A stretch of DNA of 64,000 nt from Rhyacichthys aspro (GCA_036850595.1 CM072170.1:19328051-19392050); one strand, 5' to 3'. Numbered from the stretch's first letter, positions 45,630-57,966 are shown. Translations and numbers: made by a program. The notes: generated by a model not told the origin, from the sequence alone.

Positions 45630-45830
45630 AGCTGTGGCCACCTGGCTCAAAAATTGCAGCCGCCTTGATCTCACGAGATTCCAGTTACCGGCGCACCGGT
45701 AAGTTACATGAGTAAATCGGTGGCAAGTTGTACACAAAACTAACCGCCATGCATTAGGCACCGATCGGTGGTGATTGTATGTGCGGCGGGGCTGGCTTAT
45801 TTTGAACAAACCTATCAGAATGTCAAAGTT
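45630..45830 (+). repeat. Dispersed repeat Y, copy 3 (diverged)
   Basis: It shares GTTACCGGCGCACC, AAATCGGTGGCAAGTTG and ACTAACCGCCATGCATT, in the same order as the other two copies. Confidence 0.5.
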
Positions 45831-46370
45831 AGCGACTTCCCTTTCCGGCTAAACATGAGCTAAGACCTACATTGTTTTTTTTGTAATTTTATGTATATAG
45901 CCAAGTACCACAACAACAATTGGCTCAAAAAAAAACTACAGAAGACAGAAAATATACAAACAGGATGAACTAGAAAATATCCTCTATCCTTAGACTCTCT
46001 GTTCCTCCTTCCTTTGAAACAGCACCAATCACCTGATGGAGTTCTGCTGACAGGTTTTCCTGCCTGTACCATAATGTTGGGCCATGGGAAGTAAATGTTC
46101 TTTTTCCAGAAAACTGTTGGGATATGTATATATATAATGTTTGGGACAGAGAGCATGGACACCTTTCATATATCATTTGTCTCTGCTGAAAAACACCACT
46201 TCATCTCACTTAACAGTCTGTCTGGAACAGGTTAAAAAGAGTGCATTTTTGTGGCGTCAGTGCTGGTTATGCACCGTCTTTTTATTGGAGCTTCTACAAT
46301 AAATCCATCCAGATGTCAAGCAGTTTGGGCCTGACTCTCAGTGGCATCTGTGTAACTTCAATATTGGCTG

Positions 46371-46459
46371 CAACTGTATAATAACTAGTGACCTACCTAG
46401 TACAGAATTGTCACCTTGTTTATGTCCTGTAAATGTTCAGTATCTTCTCAGGCGATAAG
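46371..46459 (+). repeat. Dispersed repeat X, copy 2
   Basis: A diverged second copy of 7631-7719, in the same orientation. Confidence 0.6.
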
Positions 46460-46604
46460 TTTAGTGTTAGATTGCCTTTAGTGAGAAGAAGTGCAAAAAT
46501 AATTTCTCTGTATCCACGCTCTGCGTATAGAGTATTTCTCCAACACTGACATCTTTGTCCACAAATAACCACGTCTAAAATTTTGTGAATATGGACATAC
46601 TATA

Positions 46605-47145
46605 CAGTGGTCCCTCACTATTACATGCTTCACCTTTCGCGGCCTCGCTGTTTCGCGGATTTTTTTAGTGCAATTTTGCATGCTATGCATGAACGCGCGT
46701 GTTCTGATCCTGATTGGCTAAGGGACTGTAGACCATTGTCAATCAATCTCCTCCGTGCCGTGTCTACTGTACAGTACAGAATGCGTTCGGCTTGCCAAAT
46801 TTACATAAATGTTCGATCAGCAGTGTGACTCTAAAGTGCTGTATGTTTGCAAGTTTTCTTCCTGACAAAACCCACAATGTCGACGAAACGTTCTGCACCG
46901 ACAAAGGCACCTGCGGTCATACCCAAAAGGCAGAGGAAGATGGTAAGGTTTGAACTTTGAGAGTGAAGAGAGAAATGTGAGAAAATGTTAATGCCTGAGA
47001 AAAGTGTATAAAGTGTGTGGTGAGGGGTTTTACAGCCTTAAAACATATATAATAATTGTAAAAAATAAAGCTGACTACTTCACGGATTTTGCCTATTGCG
47101 GATTATTTTTGGAACGTAACCCCCGCGATAAACGAGGGACCACTG
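46605..47145 (+). mobile_element. Pogo/Tigger-like element, TA target duplication
   Basis: The ends CAGTGGTCCCTC...GAGGGACCACTG are inverted, flanked by TA (46603-46604 and 47146-47147). Subterminal TTCGCGG/CCGCGA-type words match the 'GTTTATCGCGGGGGTTACG' ends of pogo-like elements. It is 541 bp, so it is an internally deleted copy. Confidence 0.8.
46877..46960 (+). pseudogene. Residual pogo-like transposase N-terminus
   Basis: A 27-codon frame starts MSTKRSAPTKAPAVIPKRQR and then ends. This resembles the start of Tigger/pogo-type transposases just before the CENPB-like DNA-binding domain, which is deleted here. Confidence 0.6.
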
Positions 47146-47147
47146 TA

Positions 47148-48072
<925 letters not shown>

Positions 48073-48141
48073 TCAGGACCATGACAAATATGGACGCAGA
48101 CAATGAAATATACCAACATAGTGTTTTTATTTAAAATAAGG

Positions 48142-49133
48142 TGTCGTGGCTCTCGGGTTAAAGGACTACAATTTATTTGGGAATTTAGACACAAACCCTC
48201 TCAACCCTTAAGTGTTGCTCAACAACGCCACCCTGGATGTAATACCAGGGAAAATAAACTTTTTAAATTTAGCCCAAAATAATAAGGACCGCACAAGTAC
48301 GCCAAACTGAGGGGACAGTGAGACAAAAGTAGAAAAATAACAACTTTATTACAATGTGGTTCAATAGAATTAATCAATAAAAATATGCATACAATAAAAC
48401 AATTTCCTCATTCAAACTCACACACCCATACTCATACTCTTAAATAAAATATTTTAAGTATACCACATTGCACCTAATACTGTGCAGAATACCAGCAGCA
48501 ATCTCTGAATATTAACAATCCGGACCATAAAGAGTTAACTGACCCACCAGCTTTTTTAGGAGAGTCGGGTCACGTGAGTCTGCGCAGGTTCGAGGGCCAT
48601 TCGCTCGGAACCCAGGAGTCTGTGTCGAACCCGGAAGTACAGTAGAGAGTTCAGATTCCACCACAGATGGGAAGCCCCAACAACCAGTTCACTGCAGCTC
48701 AGTTAACTGCACAGGTGGACAACGTGGGCGCGGCCGTGAAGGCGGGCGCCAAGCAGACCCAGAAGGGGGCTGAAGCTGGAGGTGTTTGAAGGCAAATAGA
48801 GAGCTGGAACAAACCAGACTTACGAAATGGCTGAAGCTGGAGATGTTTGAAGACGCAGAGAACGGCAGAAAGGGGGAGGGAGAAAAAGAAGGGGAGGCTC
48901 GTGGCCTCTCAAGTCCTGCAAGGTGAAAATTGGACGTAAGTACACTGAATACTCTGAATCATACGTAGCAAGGAGGAGACAATACCCACCAAGGTGCAAA
49001 TAGTGCGTCGCACACACTCAAGGCGACTCGAGGCCGTTAATGGGTCCCGCAGTCAGACGTCCCGCACAACACTTCAGCAGCTAGTACACAACACGAGGCG
49101 GGAGATGACTCCATGAGACGAGCCTCGTGCACG
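48142..49133 (-). repeat. 3' LTR of the gypsy element (5'-truncated?)
   Basis: Almost identical to 58895-59880. On the element strand an AATAAA signal lies at 48350-48345. Its right side abuts pol coding sequence directly, with no polypurine tract, which suggests that part of the LTR start and the pol end are deleted. Confidence 0.85.
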
Positions 49134-52100
49134 TGTGGAGCCCTCAGAACAATGTGTGGAAAGCTAGACCACACGTCCTGCATCTTACTGCGACCTCTTG
49201 TGTTGGTGTTGCGCACCAACACCAACTCACCTTCCTTTATGATTTGAACGTGGACTCTCTGATCATGGTGGACCTTACGACGGTTAGCAGCAGCTCTGAG
49301 GCGCTCTCCCGCCCCCTAAAATGCTAACCGGAGACGAGTTTGATGCTCCAAGACCCACTCATGAGGCTCTCCTGTCATGGGATCATCAACTCGACCCAGC
49401 AAAAAGTCGACTGGGAGCCTAGGCTCCTGGCCGAACATTAAATAGAACGGGGATTCCCCAGTTGACTGATGGGGTGTAGTGTTGTAGGCATACAACAGTT
49501 GAGGTAGGCAAGCACACCAGTCACGTTTCCTTGATGCAGGTAAGGTCCGAAGCAGATTGTGAAGGGTCCTGTTAAATCGTTCGCACTGGCCATTCCCAGC
49601 CGGATGATAAGGCGTTGTGCGCGATTTTGCAATACCATAAAGTCTACACCGCTGTTGCATCAAAATGCTCTCAAAGCTTCGACCCTGATCAGAGTGAATA
49701 CGATCCGGAACACCAAACTTTGAAAACCACTCTGATACCAAAACCTGAGCGACTGTGGTAGCCCGCTGATCACGAGTAGGGATTGCAAGTGTATATTTGC
49801 TGAACACATCTGTAATGACCAACACGTTCTCAAACCCACTCTGAGAAGGCTCTAGCAAGGTGAAATCAATTGCAACAATTTCGTTTGGCCTGGATGCAAG
49901 AAGATGGCTCATAAAGGTCTGAGCAGGGGGACGAGACTCTTTCGCAGTTTGGCACCGCTCACACTGCCTACACCATTCTCTGACAGACTTGGTCATCCCT
50001 GGCCAATAACACCGGGATTGTAAAAGAGCTAAGGTCCGCTCGACCCCTTGGTGGCCATGCTCTTGGTGCAGCTGAGTTAGGACCTCGTCCCTAAGAACCT
50101 CAGGAAGTAGTAACTGTCGAACCACTGCTCCACCATCCGGACGGTGGATTTGTCGGTACATCAAGCCATCATACTCCATCAGACGACCCCACTGGCGGAG
50201 GAGCACCAGTGCAGGTGGAGATAGCCGTTTACGCTCTTCAAAGTTGGGTTGGCGCCTCTGTCTCCAAAACCCAACCACCTCTTGGATGACAGGGTCATTA
50301 TGCTGAAGGCCACGAAGGTCACAGGTCGAGTGACCGGGCAAAGCAGTCACTGCAGCTTGGCTCACCTCTGCCCTAGGCAATTGCACAGCTTGCTGTAACA
50401 GTGATGGCACCAGAGAACCAGGAGCAAAGCTAGTTCCCCCCAAGGAGCTTGGATCCTGCTGCCTAGACAATGCATCCGCATTGCGGTTGGACTTACCTGA
50501 CCTATATCTCAACTCAAAATCAAAGGAAGCGAGCTGGGCTGCCCAACGCTGCTCTACAGCACCCAGTTTCGCAGTTGCCAGATGGCTCAATGGGTTGTTG
50601 TCTGTGAAGACAACACAATGATGACCAAGTAGGTATTCCCTAAATTTGTCTGTCATAGCCCACTTAAGGGCTAACAGTTCGAGTTTCATCGAACTATAGT
50701 TCGACATGTTGCGCTCCGTGGGCCTCAGACCGCGACTTGCATAGGCGATCGGCCTCACTTGCCCCTCTTGCTCTTGCGAGAGCACTGCCCCCAAGCCGGC
50801 ATGGCTTGCATCCACTTCCAGAATGAAAGGAAGTGAAAAGTCTGCGTATGCAAGCACTGGGGCACTGGTGAGCTTTGCCTTCAGGGCCTCAAAACTCTGC
50901 TGGCATGCTTCATCCCAAAACCCTACTCTACTCTTACTCTGCCCCCTTTTTAACTTGCCTGAATGTTCAGCTACATGACGGTGTAAAGGTGCAGCTAATC
51001 GGGCAAAACCTTCGACAAACCTCCGATAATAGCTCGCAAAGCCAAGAAAGGAGCGAAGCTCAGAGATGGTGGAAGGCGTCGGCCAGTTTGCGACAGCATC
51101 GATTTTTCCTGGATCAGTGGAGACTCCCTCCTTCGAGATTATATGACCCAAATAACTGACTTGCGGCTGAAAGAAATGGCATTTGCTGAGTTTAACTTTA
51201 AGACCTTCTTGTTGTAATCTGCCCAAGACTCCATCTAGCCTCTCCAAATGCTACTCCACACTGGATGAAAATACAATGATATCATCAAGATACAAAAGCA
51301 AGGATTGGCCCTGTTCGCTGCCAAAGATTCTCTGCATTAATCTCTGAAAGGTTCCTGGGGCATTGCACAACCCAAAGGGCATGCGATTCCATTCAAAGAG
51401 CCCGAAAGGAGTGCAAAATGCCGTCTTGGGCCGGTCCGCCTCAGTCACTGGAACCTGATTGTATCCACTAGCCAGGTCCATTGTTGAGAACCAACAGGCG
51501 CCAGTTAGTGAGTCAAGGGTCTCCTCAATGCGAGGAAGAGGAAAAGCATCTTTCCGAGTCTTAGCATTCAGTTGCCGATAGTCAACACAGAGACGCAAAC
51601 TCCCGTCCTTCTTGCAGACTAAAACAATGGGGTGCATTAGCTGCATAAGGACTTGAACTCTCCCTAACAATTTGTGCCTCAAGCAGCTGGTGAATATGTT
51701 CCTTAACTAGCTCGTACTCTGAGGGTGGAATACGGCGATGGCGCTGGCGGACTGGGACGTCATCAAGCAAGTAAATGTCATGAGAAATCAGGTTAGTACA
51801 ACCTAAATCCTGATCATGGGTTGAGAAAACTGGAAGATGTTTTTGAAGTAAAGACCTAGCAGCAGTTTGTACCTCAGCAGGCAAGTGTGACAGATCCAGA
51901 GAGTCAATCTGATCAGAGACTGGGTTTGGAGCACCTTGAGCTGCCACAGTGGCAGTAACAGATGACACCCCTGCCACACCAGATGGCAAGCTAACCACAC
52001 TAACATTGTCCAGAGTGCCAAGAACAGTGCGAGAGTGAAGGACAACTTCAGCTTCCCCCACATTGACAACAGGAATATATGCTGTCCCATGAATGACACG

Positions 52101-52832
52101 AACCAAGGCTGGGGAGGCCAACAGACCCCTCGGCAATCCAGACTCTGGGGGTTCGAACAACACAGAGCCATCAGAGAATTGCTCAGAGCATGTGGCAGTC
52201 ACGATCTTCATTACCCCTCCTGGAATACGACATGGTCTCTTCCCACGAACCCGAACCTTCCCTGCATGTGGGGGGTTGGACTGTATGCTAGCAACATGGC
52301 ACCTCTGTAAAGCGTCCACTAAAATGGTAGGGAACTGGTGTGAAGCTTCTCCAAACAAGGCAGAGCCATACTGATCAAACAACTCTTGGTAACACTTACG
52401 AATGATGTTCATTCCCAACACTCCAGGGACGTCAGATGATCTACACCCAGGAGGGTCTCTAACCACTAACACACCACAATGAGGCATTAACTTTCCACAC
52501 AGCACCACATCCATTTCAAGATAACCCATATAGGGAATGGCAAGACCATTGGCAGCCTTAAGCTGAAGCCAATGACAGGCTTTAAGACGCTCCTCACTCC
52601 AGGGTTCAAAGTTCTTGCGAAAGAAGCTCTCTGTGACTGTTGAAACCATCGAACCTGTGTCCACCAAGCAGGGCACTGTAACACCACCCATGCTAACATC
52701 AAGGTGTGGACATACTGAAATTAACTTTGAAGCGTCTTTCAACCCCCTCCAAGGATCATCTGAGCCAGCGAGTGCCCCACCTGAGCTGTGGCTCTGCAGC
52801 ACGGTGGGCGCTAGTTTTCCGACAGTTGGCAT
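49134..52832 (-). pseudogene. pol: gypsy pol: protease, RT, RNase H, integrase (broken)
   Basis: An ATG-started frame at 52832 encodes an aspartic protease (CLVDTGSMVSTV near residues 55-66). RT follows (LCVDYRQLNAKT, FSTMDLASGYNQV, LLLYLDDIIVFSS), then RNase H (ILEVDASHAGLGAVLSQ ... FTDNNPLSHL) and integrase (HQGVERTL...CRQCERCQ zinc region; core AIDFTLL, IHSDQGRSFES, CERFNRTL). Breaks: an insertion of about 7 bases near 51630-51645 shifts the frame before RT; a TAG at 51253-51251 lies after the RT palm; a stop at 49318-49316 cuts the integrase C-terminus. Integrase-like coding continues (VLVRNTNTRGRSKMQDVW) to about 49140. The domain order PR-RT-RH-IN is standard for Ty3/gypsy. Confidence 0.9.
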
Positions 52833-53863
52833 GAAGGATTGCGACCATGGGCAGAGGATGGCGGCTGAGACTGAACGTGCACCCTATTACACTCCCTAGC
52901 AATATGGCCAGGTTGTTGACAACGCCTACAGATAATTGGACCAGGACGGGCCGAGCGGCTACGCTGGTGAGGCGTCTGTAACTGAGCAATGCTCTGCGTC
53001 AATTTGTCCAACTGTTCCTGCTGGCGCCGCAAAAGCTCTTTCATCTCACTTACCTCTGAGGTTGGTGGGTGATAACCCGACCGCTGGTAGCCACCCTGCA
53101 CCGCATATTGCAAACCAAAAGCAGACGGGACAGAATTGCTGCGACCACGCACAAATGCTGGGAGCCCCTCACGCTCCCACCGAATTGCTTCACCTCTGAC
53201 GTCAAGTATTGTAGCTGCAGGAGTGCACCGCACATACTGCTTAAGCTCACGGCGAAGAGCACCATCTAGGACCTGCTCAATAAACTGATCGCGCAAAAGA
53301 ACCTCGGAATTTGGAATGTTAGTGGGAGCACGCCGTTTGACCCTCTCCATTAAAGACATGAGGGCAAGGGAGTACTCTAAAAGTGTTTCACCCTCTTGTT
53401 GTCTACGGGAGAAAAACGCCTCCTGCAGTGCTACATATGATTCAGAGCATCCATACAGGTCCTGCAAAATGGCAATAATTTTGAGTGGATCATTCCGTTC
53501 CTCTGCGGAGTGGTACTTAATTTCTTCACGAGCCTCCCCTTCTAAATGGTCGAACAAGAAAAATGCTTGGTCGATTGGTGAGAGGTGCCTAGCTCTCATA
53601 CACGCTTGTGCCTCTTCTAACCACTCTCCTAAATTTATGCCCACCCTTCCCCTAAACATCGGTAATTTACGGTCCCGTGGGACAAAGACCAGCCGGTCAA
53701 CGCTTTGGCTATTACGCGCAAAAGAAGCAAGTGGTTCAGTAGCGGAAGTGGACGGCCCGGCACTAGCATCGGAAACTGAATGAGAGCGCTCTCTACGCAA
53801 TCGCTCGTTCTAAGCCCTTAATTGAGCTACTGCTTCCTGCAATTCTTGAATTTGGTCCTCCAT
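52811..53863 (-). pseudogene. gag: gypsy gag with premature amber codon
   Basis: The first in-frame ATG is at 53863-53861. A TAG at 53812-53810 interrupts the frame after 17 codons. Downstream, 329 codons are open, with a typical retrotransposon gag region (PMFRGRVGINLGEWLEEAQA, EGETLLEYSLALMSLMERVK) and one CCHC zinc knuckle (CRRCQQPGHIAREC, residues ~291-304 of the open part). Gag overlaps pol by 22 bases, and pol is in the -1 frame. Confidence 0.85.
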
Positions 53864-54214
53864 GTTTTGAAAGAAGAAAGAAAAATAAATAAATAAATTC
53901 AAACCAAGAAATTGCTGCGGTATTATTTATAATACCCACATTTAGTAAACAATAGACTGGTATAAGTTAAAATGCCTTTTTTTTTTTGCATTGATGGTAG
54001 CGTGCTTTACAATAAATGACTAAAAAATTAAGCTGGTGTTGGCTCGATGCAATTGTTTAAAGTGCAAAAACAATAAAAATCACAATTTTAAACAAACAAT
54101 GAAATTTTAAAATACATCACAACAAACATGCAAAAACAATATATTTACCTTTAACCAACATGCAAGAGACATCTTTTGTTAAATTTCGTTACTGTTAACA
54201 CAACTACCAAGGAC
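53864..54214 (-). other. Gypsy 5' leader, AT-rich, non-coding
   Basis: This lies between the gag start and the LINE insertion. It has an AAATAAATAAATAAA run and a poly-T stretch. The leader continues on the far side of the LINE at about 58800-58870. Confidence 0.6.
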
Positions 54215-54440
54215 TACATATTCAATTCAATTTTATTTGTATAGCCCAGTATCACAATGACAATTGCCTCAAAGGGCTTCACAGTAAATGAACACTCAAG
54301 ACAGTAAATGCACAACAGGCAGAGCATGACAACATCCCCTGTCCTTAGACCCTCCATCAGGGTAAGGAAAAACTCAAAAACCCAGCCGGGAAAAAGAGAA
54401 ACCTCAGGGAGAACCACAGAAGGAGGGATCCACTCCCAGG
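54215..54440 (-). repeat. LINE 3' tail with (ATTGA)-type repeats
   Basis: On the plus strand it starts ATTCAATTCAATTTTATTTG followed by TATAGCCC, the common fish L2 3' end. Related fragments lie at 35017-35092 and near 45885-46020. Confidence 0.75.
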
Positions 54441-54789
54441 ACGGACAGGCCGTGCAATAGATGTGTCACTGACAAATACTGAATTATATGTACAAGTGAA
54501 TGAAGTTAATTAGGATAAAGTCCATGGTAATCTCAGCAGGAACAGTTCATCTGAGAGGGACTGGGTCAGGATGGGTCCATGGGTCGGGACAGGATCACCG
54601 ATGGGCCACAGCTAAGGTCCAGTCATCACTGGGACATCTAACAGCAGCCAGACATCTGGGAAGAGTGGGACAGAGCAACAACTTGTGAACAGTAATGAAC
54701 TGAGCGGAAATGTAAATAATATATAACAGAGGATAGAAGCTCAATGTGTCCCTTCCTCATCATGTAGGCCAAGAGAAATCACAGCTAAT

Positions 54790-57700
54790 CTATATATCCT
54801 GACCATAAGCCCTATCAAAAAGGAAAGTCTTAAGCCTAACCTTAAATATAGAGACTGTGTCTGCCTCTTTAACGTGAGCTGGAAGTTGATTCCATAAAAC
54901 AGGAGCTTGGTAACTAAAGGCTCTACCTCCCATTGTACTTTTGGAAACTCTAGGAACGACTAGTAGCCCTGCATTTTGAGAACGAAGCGCTCTATTAGGA
55001 CGGTACGGCACTGTGAGGTCTCTGAGATAGGACGGGGCCTTCCCACTGAGGGCCTTATAAGTGAGGAGGAGGATTTTGAACTTAATTCTGAATTCTATTG
55101 GAAGCCAGTGAAGAGAAGCTAACACTGGAGTAATGTGCTCTCGTCTGTTTGTTCCTGTTAATATTCTAGCTGCTGCGTTTTGGACGAGCTGAAAACTTCT
55201 CAAGGAGTTATTTGGGCATCCTGCCAGCAGAGAGTTACAGTAGTCTAACCTCGATGTAACAAACGCATGAATCAGTTTTTCGGCATCACTTTTAGACAAG
55301 ATATTTCTAATTTTCCCTATGTTGCGCAGGTGAAAAAATGCAGTTTTACAAGCTTGGCTAATGTGGGTTTTAAACGATAACTCTTCGTCAAATATTACGC
55401 CAAGATTCCTGACAGTTGAGCTCGAAGCTACACTAACACCATCTAAATTGACTATTTGGTTTGATAATGTGTCTCTTAGATTCCTGGGGCCTAGTATAAT
55501 CAACTCTGTTTTTTCTGGGTTTAAAAGAAGGTAGTTTAACGTCATCCAGGTCCTTATGTCTTTCACGCACGCTTCTAATTTGTCCATAGGATTGATCTTA
55601 TCGGGTTTAATCGATAGATAAAGCTGGGTGTCGTCGGCGTAACAGTGGAAGTTAATTCCATGTTTTCTTATTATACTGCCTAACGGGAGCATGTATAATG
55701 TAAAAAGAATAGGGCCTAATACAGATCCTTGTGGTACTCCATGGCTAACTTCTGTGGATGCAGATGATTCCTCATTAACTCTAACAAACTGGTATCTGTC
55801 TGTTAGATAAGATTTAAACCATTTGAGAGCTGATCCTCTGATTCCAATGTCGGACTCTAACCTCTGTAACAGGAGACTGTGGTCTATCGTGTCGAAGGCT
55901 GCGCTGAGATCTAAGAGGACTAGGACAGAGACCAGTCCATTATCTGAAGCCACTAACAGATCATTGGTGACTTTGACTAAAGCTGTTTCTGTGCTGTGGT
56001 ACGGTCTAAATCCTGACTGAAAATCTTCAAATAAGTTGTTGTCCTGCAGATGATTGCGTAGCTGTGTAGCTACAATTTTCTCGAGTATTTTTGAAATAAA
56101 AGGAAGATTAGATATAGGTCGATAGTTTTCTAAGGCGCCTGGATCAAGGGTTGGTTTTTTCAACAGAGGTTTAATCACTGCTGATTTAAAAAACTGTGGG
56201 ACACAGCCTGTTTCCAAGGAAGTGTTTATTATAGTCAAAATAGTTTCAGTGATAAAAAGTTTGGAAGGGATCGGGTCTAAGATACAGGTGGATGTTGTAG
56301 AAGACATGACGATTGAGGCTAATTCATTTAAATCTACGGCGTTGAAGTGGTCTAACACTAAAAGAGGTTTGATTGGGGAATGAGCTTTTAGGGCACTAAT
56401 CTGTTCTGAGCTAAAAGTGAGGTGGATTTGGTTTATTTTATTTCTAATTGTGTTTATTTTATTATTGAAAAAATTGAGGAAGTCGTCACATCTAAGATTT
56501 GGAGGGATGCTAGGTTCTACTGAACTGTGACTGTTTGTCAGCCTGGCTACAGTGCTGAACAGAAACCTAGGGTTATTTTTGTTTTCTTCTATCAATGTAG
56601 AATAATACGTCGTTTTAGCCTTACGCAGGGCTTGTTTATAAGTTGATAGACTGTATTTCCAGGCCTTGAGAGACTCCTCGGAGTTGGAGTGACGCCATTG
56701 TCTTTCTAATTTACGCGTGGCTTGTTTGAGGAGACGAGTTTCTGGGTTAAACCAGGGTGATTCTCTACAACTTCTGATGACCCTCGGTTTAAGCGGAGCT
56801 ACACTATCCAGAGCTGTTTGCATTGAACGCATTACAGTGTTGACAAGCTGATCGGTTCCACTTGGACTGGAGCTGTGGAGGCTGGTCTCTGTATTAACTG
56901 GAGCATTCCTGGCTAATATTGGCTGAATTGCTTCTTTAAACTCTGAGGCAGTTTTATCCGATAATACTCTTCCAATATGTTTTTTTTTAAGGAACGGGTA
57001 GTCCTCGAGCGTGAACTGAAAGGTAATTAAAAAATGATCCGATAGGACGGGGTTATGAGGTAGGACTTTTAACTGACTGATCTCTATACCGTAGGTTAAT
57101 ATAAGGTCCAGGGTGTGGTTGTGCCTGTGAGTGGGTTCACTTATGTTTTGTACGAAACCGACGGAATCCAATAAGGTCATAAACGCACTGCTGAGACTAT
57201 CACTGCTGTCATCAACATGAATGTTAAAATCCCCTACTATAACGATTTTATCCGAGTCTAACAGTGTACAGGATAAAAAATCAGAGAATTCATTTAGGAA
57301 CTCAGAGTAAGGGCCGGGAGGACGGTAAATAATAATAAATGAAACAGGTTTTTGTTTTTTCCAGTTAGGGTGCGTAATAGACAACATAAGGCTTTCAAAA
57401 GAGCGGTAAGACTGTTTCGGTCTCGGGCGAATCAATAAATTGGAGTGTGAGATTACTCCCACTCCTCCACCTCGGCCTGTGCTTCGAGGTGTGTGAAAGT
57501 TTACATGACTGGGTGGAGTAGCTTCATTTAGACTAATATATTCGTTCTGTTTTAGCCATGTTTCTGTTAGAGACATTAGATCGATTTTATGATCTCCAAT
57601 TAAATCATTAACTATTAGTGATTTAGACGAAATTGATCTGACATTTAGTAATCCACAGTTGACGACTCTGATGCGTTTCCCTACATTTAAGTTTAAGTTA

Positions 57701-57966
57701 GGTGTGTTATTTATTGGTATTAGGTATCTACAGGAGCTTGTGTTTGAGTATCTGGGCACTCGGGGGACAGACACAGTCTCTATGGGGTGAGATGTTTCAA
57801 GAGAAGAAACAGAGAGGCGTTTAAGACTGCGACTCTGTGTCCTAACCAGACAACTAACAACTACAACATCATCCGACTCCACACCCACACTATGCTGTCT
57901 TACAGGGTCTCTAATCCCCTGTGACCTGCTGAGATTCCTTGTGTTAAATGCACCGGATAGCCCTGT
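54790..57966 (-). CDS. LINE ORF2: AP endonuclease and reverse transcriptase
   Basis: The frame is open from just after a TAG at 57969-57967 down to a stop at 54790. It encodes an apurinic-type endonuclease (CGLLNVRSISSKS, SLTETWL, IVGDFNIHVDDS, LSDHFLITFQ) and a reverse transcriptase (YRPISNLPFISKILEKIVAT, LLDLSAAFDTIDHSLL, GVPQGSVLGPILFTLYM, FHCYADDTQLYLS). A C-terminal region ends RPNRALRSQNAGLL...LWNQLP. All catalytic motifs are present. No ATG occurs before the endonuclease: the first possible start in the track frame is a GTG at 57888, and the first in-frame ATG is inside the endonuclease (MSLTETW). It may be made by frameshift or re-initiation from ORF1. Confidence 0.92.
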   Translation of the reverse strand, partial: TGLSGAFNTRNLSRSQGIRDPVRQHSVGVESDDVVVVSCLVRTQSRSLKRLSVSSLETSHPIETVSVPRVPRYSNTSSCRYLIPINNTPNLNLNVGKRIRVVNCGLLNVRSISSKSLIVNDLIGDHKIDLMSLTETWLKQNEYISLNEATPPSHVNFHTPRSTGRGGGVGVISHSNLLIRPRPKQSYRSFESLMLSITHPNWKKQKPVSFIIIYRPPGPYSEFLNEFSDFLSCTLLDSDKIVIVGDFNIHVDDSSDSLSSAFMTLLDSVGFVQNISEPTHRHNHTLDLILTYGIEISQLKVLPHNPVLSDHFLITFQFTLEDYPFLKKKHIGRVLSDKTASEFKEAIQPILARNAPVNTETSLHSSSPSGTDQLVNTVMRSMQTALDSVAPLKPRVIRSCRESPWFNPETRLLKQATRKLERQWRHSNSEESLKAWKYSLSTYKQALRKAKTTYYSTLIEENKNNPRFLFSTVARLTNSHSSVEPSIPPNLRCDDFLNFFNNKINTIRNKINQIHLTFSSEQISALKAHSPIKPLLVLDHFNAVDLNELASIVMSSTTSTCILDPIPSKLFITETILTIINTSLETGCVPQFFKSAVIKPLLKKPTLDPGALENYRPISNLPFISKILEKIVATQLRNHLQDNNLFEDFQSGFRPYHSTETALVKVTNDLLVASDNGLVSVLVLLDLSAAFDTIDHSLLLQRLESDIGIRGSALKWFKSYLTDRYQFVRVNEESSASTEVSHGVPQGSVLGPILFTLYMLPLGSIIRKHGINFHCYADDTQLYLSIKPDKINPMDKLEACVKDIRTWMTLNYLLLNPEKTELIILGPRNLRDTLSNQIVNLDGVSVASSSTVRNLGVIFDEELSFKTHISQACKTAFFHLRNIGKIRNILSKSDAEKLIHAFVTSRLDYCNSLLAGCPNNSLRSFQLVQNAAARILTGTNRREHITPVLASLHWLPIEFRIKFKILLLTYKALSGKAPSYLRDLTVPYRPNRALRSQNAGLLVVPRVSKSTMGGRAFSYQAPVLWNQLPAHVKEADTVSIFKVRLKTFLFDRAYGQDI

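Larger units (their letters stand above)
44466..46370. other. Intergenic DNA with two repeat-Y copies and L2-tail traces
   Basis: It contains repeat Y copies near 44868-45160 and 45630-45830. Near 45885-46020 it holds a diverged L2 3'-end trace (TATATAGCCAAGTACCACAA). No gene is recognised. Confidence 0.4.

Noticed and set aside
49225..49245. Purine-rich minus-strand AAAGGAAGG followed by TGAG, looking like a polypurine tract and LTR start
   Set aside because: The frame is coding there (KEGELVLVRNTN of the integrase C-terminus), and the right LTR has no matching extension.
53316..53783. 155-codon plus-strand frame
   Set aside because: It is the antisense shadow of the gypsy gag.
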